DNA from: Mesotaenium endlicherianum
Lineage: Eukaryota; Streptophyta; Zygnematophyceae; Zygnematales; Mesotaeniaceae
Direction: 5' to 3'
DNA length: 31,476 nucleotides
Assembly: GCA_009602735.1 (NCBI GenBank)
Contig: WELA01010285.1
Span: forward strand, 154,993 to 186,468
The notes under the pieces were generated by a model, which was not told where the DNA came from, did not search any database, and was given only the letters and a program-made list of their open reading frames with translations. The position numbers and the translations under genes were made by a program. Below, one piece after another: positions 28,232 to 31,476 of this stretch; positions within the stretch are counted from its first letter, which is position 1, and each line of letters begins with the position of its first letter.

Positions 28232-29710
28232 ATGGTAAGGACAAGGTCTCAAACTAGCAACTCCCGAGACATGGAGAACCAGGATAACGAGAATGTCGAA
28301 AACCAGGCGGAAAGCCATGTAGCGGGAAACCGTACCTATTCGGAAGCAGTAGCGGATACTGCAGCTAGGGAGGCTGCAGATGAGGCAGCTGCTATTGCCT
28401 CAGTCGCAGCTCAGCAAGCTGAGGAGGAGATAGCCAGACTAGAAGCTGAACAAGTAGCAAAGGCCGCTGAAGATATACAAAGGAGGGAAGGACAGCCAGC
28501 TGACGAGCGCACTGTTGAAGAACTTATGGCATCAAGGGCCAATGTTCTGAACCCACCTCCTGCCGTACAACTCAATGTACCCCTAGGTCAAATACGTGAC
28601 CGGCTGAATGCGGCAGGAATTGCTGCTGCAGGAGCAAGAGGGATTGTTGAGGACACTACTCAGCGAGTAGATGCCAATGCTGCTGCTGCATTTGCTAATC
28701 TACCACCCCAAAATGTAGACTTGGGAGCATTGTTCGTTCAGATGCAGTCGCAAATGGCGACCATGTATCAGTCCCAGCAGGAGGACAAAAGAATCATAAT
28801 GTCCCTACTCCGGGACAGAGACCAACTGGGGTCTCACACCACTAGTGGTGGTGGCCGAGGGCCTAGTAAGCCCAAGCCGAAACCTCCCCAGGACTATGAT
28901 CCTGAGGGAAACAGAAAATATTACCTGATCAAGTTTCTCGCGGATGTTGAGCAGTGGCTGGAGAACTACCCAGAACTGCAAGATTACGAGAAGGTCAGGC
29001 ACACCGGTGCGCTACTGAAAGGCAGTGCCGCAGACTGGTGGCTTTACTGGAAGGAAGAGCGTAAGGCTCGGCAACTCGGTGACCCTACGTGGGTAGAGTT
29101 TGTCGAGAAGTTGCATGAGAAGTTTGATGTCATCAACCAGCAGGAGAAAGCTATCTATGCGATGATCTCCCTGACACTGAAGCAGACCACTTCAGTTGCT
29201 GAGTTTGCTCAAAAGTTCCAAGAGAACATGATGAAGCAGCCTGATTTGCCAGAACGGTATAGGATAGCATACTTCAGGTATGGCTTGAAATCCGAGGTCT
29301 CTGGTCATTTTGCTGAGAAAAAGTATGAGAAACTGGCTGACTTGATCCAGGATGCTGACGCCTGGGATCAGCAGCAGTTCAATCACAAGCGCCAGAGTAA
29401 CGCTTTGGTGTCTAAGATTGTCAAAAAGCCCCACGGTTCCTACAATGCAGTTGAAGGAGACCAGGCTGAGGATAATCAGGGTGATGAATATGAGTATGAG
29501 TACAATGCTATTCAGTCTAGAGGTAGAGGTGGTCCCTCTCGAGGTGGCTATGGAAGGGGTGGTGGTAGGACTAAGCCGAGACCAGCCTCAGCAAAATCTA
29601 CTTGCTACCATTGTCAGCAGAAAGGCCACTACAGAGAACAGTGTCCGGTCAAGCACCTGCCTAAGGTCGAGAGAAAAGACCAGCCTTTAAAAGACAGCAA
29701 CAGTCAGTAA
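28232..29710 (+). CDS. gag: Element 3 Gag
   Basis: 492 codons from ATG 28232 ([10 protein letters not shown]), the start that is destroyed in element 2. It has the same plan: Ala/Glu-rich helical N-terminus, capsid-type domain ([20 protein letters not shown]), RG-rich stretch, and a single complete zinc knuckle [14 protein letters not shown]. Only scattered substitutions separate it from the element 2 protein. The start codon is followed directly by GTAAGG, which resembles a splice donor. Confidence 0.95.
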   Translation: MVRTRSQTSNSRDMENQDNENVENQAESHVAGNRTYSEAVADTAAREAADEAAAIASVAAQQAEEEIARLEAEQVAKAAEDIQRREGQPADERTVEELMASRANVLNPPPAVQLNVPLGQIRDRLNAAGIAAAGARGIVEDTTQRVDANAAAAFANLPPQNVDLGALFVQMQSQMATMYQSQQEDKRIIMSLLRDRDQLGSHTTSGGGRGPSKPKPKPPQDYDPEGNRKYYLIKFLADVEQWLENYPELQDYEKVRHTGALLKGSAADWWLYWKEERKARQLGDPTWVEFVEKLHEKFDVINQQEKAIYAMISLTLKQTTSVAEFAQKFQENMMKQPDLPERYRIAYFRYGLKSEVSGHFAEKKYEKLADLIQDADAWDQQQFNHKRQSNALVSKIVKKPHGSYNAVEGDQAEDNQGDEYEYEYNAIQSRGRGGPSRGGYGRGGGRTKPRPASAKSTCYHCQQKGHYREQCPVKHLPKVERKDQPLKDSNSQ

Positions 29711-29726
29711 TCCAGTCTACTGACTG
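29686..29726 (+). promoter_or_regulatory. Programmed -1 frameshift signal, element 3
   Basis: The heptamer TTTAAAA (29686-29692), the 8-nt spacer and the 9-bp hairpin (29701-29709 with 29718-29726) are identical to those of element 2. Confidence 0.85.
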
Positions 29727-31476
29727 TGAGGATGCTAGAGATAGTGAGTCGTCACTAGCTGCCCTCGTAGCAGGTATTATGGGTCCTGCTGAACTGGATT
29801 CACTATGCATGCCTGACAAACAGATAAAGGAGACCATCAGTAATATTGACGTCCAGAGAGTGCACACTCTCGATGCTCTTGTTCCACCTGATGTCCAACA
29901 TTTCTTTGCTACGTCAGGAGAACAATGCGAAAGTCAGGAAAAGACAGTCCCCCCTATCCTACTGCATTGCATGATTGCAGGTAGGAAGGTGAGGGCATTT
30001 GTTGACGGAGGGGCGTCACATACTTTTATCCACAAGGACTTAGTTAAGCGGCTAAGGCTGCCTACTGTCACCCAAGGGAATAGAAAAATATTCCTTGGAG
30101 ATGCCTCAAGTATCCCGGGAGGAGTTATAACCAAGCCTATTGAGGTCCAGTTAGGTTCTGGCATTGCAGTTCTAACTGAAACGCTTACATTTGAGGTACT
30201 CAACACTGGCTTTTATGATCTCGTGCTAGGCAGGTCCTGGCTTAATAGACATCAAGCTGAAGTGTGTTGGAGCAGAGGTACAGTTAAAGTGAGAGGAGCC
30301 AGTGATGGGCAGACTGACTTGGCACCCACCAGTGCTCTTCCTCTTGTCCTGTGTGGATGGCAAATGAAGGAAAAGAAGAGGCTTCCAGAAGGATGCAAGT
30401 TGCTGAATGCAATGGAGTTCGTCAAAAGCTGGAACCAGAAGGAAGACAGAATGTTCTGTCTGCTGCTAAGAGAGGTACCTCCTCAACCTGAAGAAGTGGT
30501 TGAGAAAAAGGTACACCCTCCGGAACACCCTACTGCTGCAAACATTGTTGCTCAGTACACGGATGTGTTTAATATGCCTCCAGGACTACCCCCTAAGCGG
30601 GAAGTAGATCATAGGATTGATTTATTACCTGGTAGCCAGCCACCCTGGCAACGCACGTATGGCTTGTCTTATTTGGAGAGTGAGGAGTTGAAAACACAGA
30701 TTGCGGAGCTGGAGGAAAATGGTTACATTTCTCCCAGTAAATTACCGTACGGCGCACCTACCCTATTTGTTAAGAAAAAGGATGGCAGTATGCGGATGTG
30801 TGTGGATTACAGTGCCCTGAACAAAATTATAGTAAAGAACAAGTATGCTTTACCCAGAATCGAGGACTTGCTTGATACCCTGTCTCGCGCTAAGGTGTTC
30901 AGTAAGATAGATCTCAAGAGTGGTTATCATCAAATCAGAATTGCTGTCGGGGATGAACACAAGACTGCTTTCCGCACACGTTATGGGCACTATGAGTTCA
31001 ACGTGATGCCATTTGGACTGACTAATGCTCCTGCTACCTTTATGGGTGCTATGAATGACATTTTCAGACCTTATTTGGATAAGTTTGTGCAAGTTTTCCT
31101 GGATGATATTTTAATTTTCTCTCAAGATGAAGCTCAGCACACTGAACACTTAAAGAAAGTGCTGGACACTCTGCGGAAAAACCACTTGTATGCTAAAATG
31201 AGCAAGTGTGATTTCTTTAAGGAAAGTATTGAATTCTTAAGCCACGTTGTCAGTAAAGAGGGCATCAGTGTGGATCCTAAGAAAGTCCAGACCATAAGGG
31301 ACTGGCCAGTACCACAGTATGTCCCTGAAGTTAGATCCTTCCTCGGGTTGGCTAACTACTCTAGGAGATTCATTGAGAGTTATTCTACAAAGGCCAGTAA
31401 ACTGACTGACCTTACTAAGAAAGACATAGGGTATGTGTGGGGGGAAGAGCAGCAGGCTGCCTTCCAGACCCTTAAA
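29692..31476 (+). CDS. pol: Element 3 Pol (protease, RT, start of RNase H), 3' partial
   Basis: Open in the -1 frame from the slippery site to the window end. The protease has [15 protein letters not shown] and [13 protein letters not shown] has CVDYSALN (Ser where element 2 keeps Arg), [30 protein letters not shown] and catalytic [13 protein letters not shown], with no deletion. Connection text ([19 protein letters not shown]) follows, and the window stops at about the RNase H border. The intact RT box makes this copy the reference for judging lesions in element 2, although a few substitutions at usually conserved positions are its own. Confidence 0.95.

Larger units (their letters stand above)
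27479..31476 (+). mobile_element. Element 3: second copy of the element 2 family, truncated by window edge
   Basis: Begins at a TG LTR end inside the RT of element 1, same orientation as element 2. LTR, primer site, gag, frameshift signal and pol up to RNase H are present and highly similar to element 2. All visible coding frames are open. It differs from element 2 by an intact start codon region, an intact zinc knuckle and no RT deletion, so it is the better-preserved copy. The 3' half, including any ORF3, is outside the window. Confidence 0.95.

Noticed and set aside
18248..31476. Elements 2 and 3 as a tandem duplication of one insertion
   Set aside because: Element 2 has its own matching CTACT flanks, and the 444 bp between the elements is unique RT sequence of element 1 that continues the reading across the insertion.
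1..31476. tRNA, rRNA or CRISPR features
   Set aside because: No cloverleaf, ribosomal or spaced direct-repeat pattern was seen on either strand; only transposon, microsatellite and low-complexity repeats are present.

Overview
The window looks like nuclear DNA of a green-lineage eukaryote, most likely a streptophyte (charophyte) alga of the Klebsormidium type. The evidence is spliced, GC-rich, Ala/Gly-rich host genes with GT-AG introns in roughly the first 10 kb, and plant-type Ty3/gypsy retrotransposons with an initiator-Met-tRNA-like primer site and a chromodomain integrase after 12 kb. A retroelement carrying a C5 cytosine DNA methyltransferase is also, from memory, reported for charophytes. 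The organism call is inference; a chlorophyte is not excluded.

Region 1 (1-11 kb) is host DNA. The terminal exon of a charged, low-complexity, probably nuclear protein (800-2230, +) converges on a four-exon minus-strand gene (9640 to 3309). I assembled that gene from splice signals: signal peptide, long acidic N-glycosylation-rich ectodomain, small beta-rich domain, one membrane span, and a cytoplasmic tail with YxxL and Trp/acidic motifs. Its introns carry purine mirror tracts and a CA microsatellite. From 9641 to about 12134 I find no supportable gene; the last kilobase or so probably holds the 5' LTR and leader of the first retroelement.

Region 2 (12135-18247, resuming at 27035-27478) is a decayed Ty3/gypsy element (element 1) with an unusual layout: Gag, two CCHC knuckles, retropepsin, a complete C5 cytosine DNA methyltransferase, a long linker, then reverse transcriptase. 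Protease and methyltransferase share one intact 848-codon frame, while the rest carries stops and frameshifts. This is the main discovery in the window.

Region 3 (18248-27034) is a complete 8.8-kb chromovirus-like element (element 2) inserted into element 1 just before its RT. It has 0.72-kb LTRs with TG...CA ends and a 5-bp target duplication (CTACT). It carries gag, a -1 frameshift signal, PR-RT-RNase H-integrase-chromodomain, and an extra 3' ORF of unknown function preceded by an intron-like module. Its RT is broken by a 10-nt deletion. Region 4 (27479 to the end) is a second member of the same family (element 3), inserted 444 bp further into the same RT and cut off by the window edge. Its gag and visible pol are open.

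Taken together, a retroelement that encodes its own DNA methyltransferase has been invaded twice by a retroelement with a chromodomain, a module that in related elements reads silent chromatin. Whether methylation and chromodomain targeting are linked here is a testable inference.
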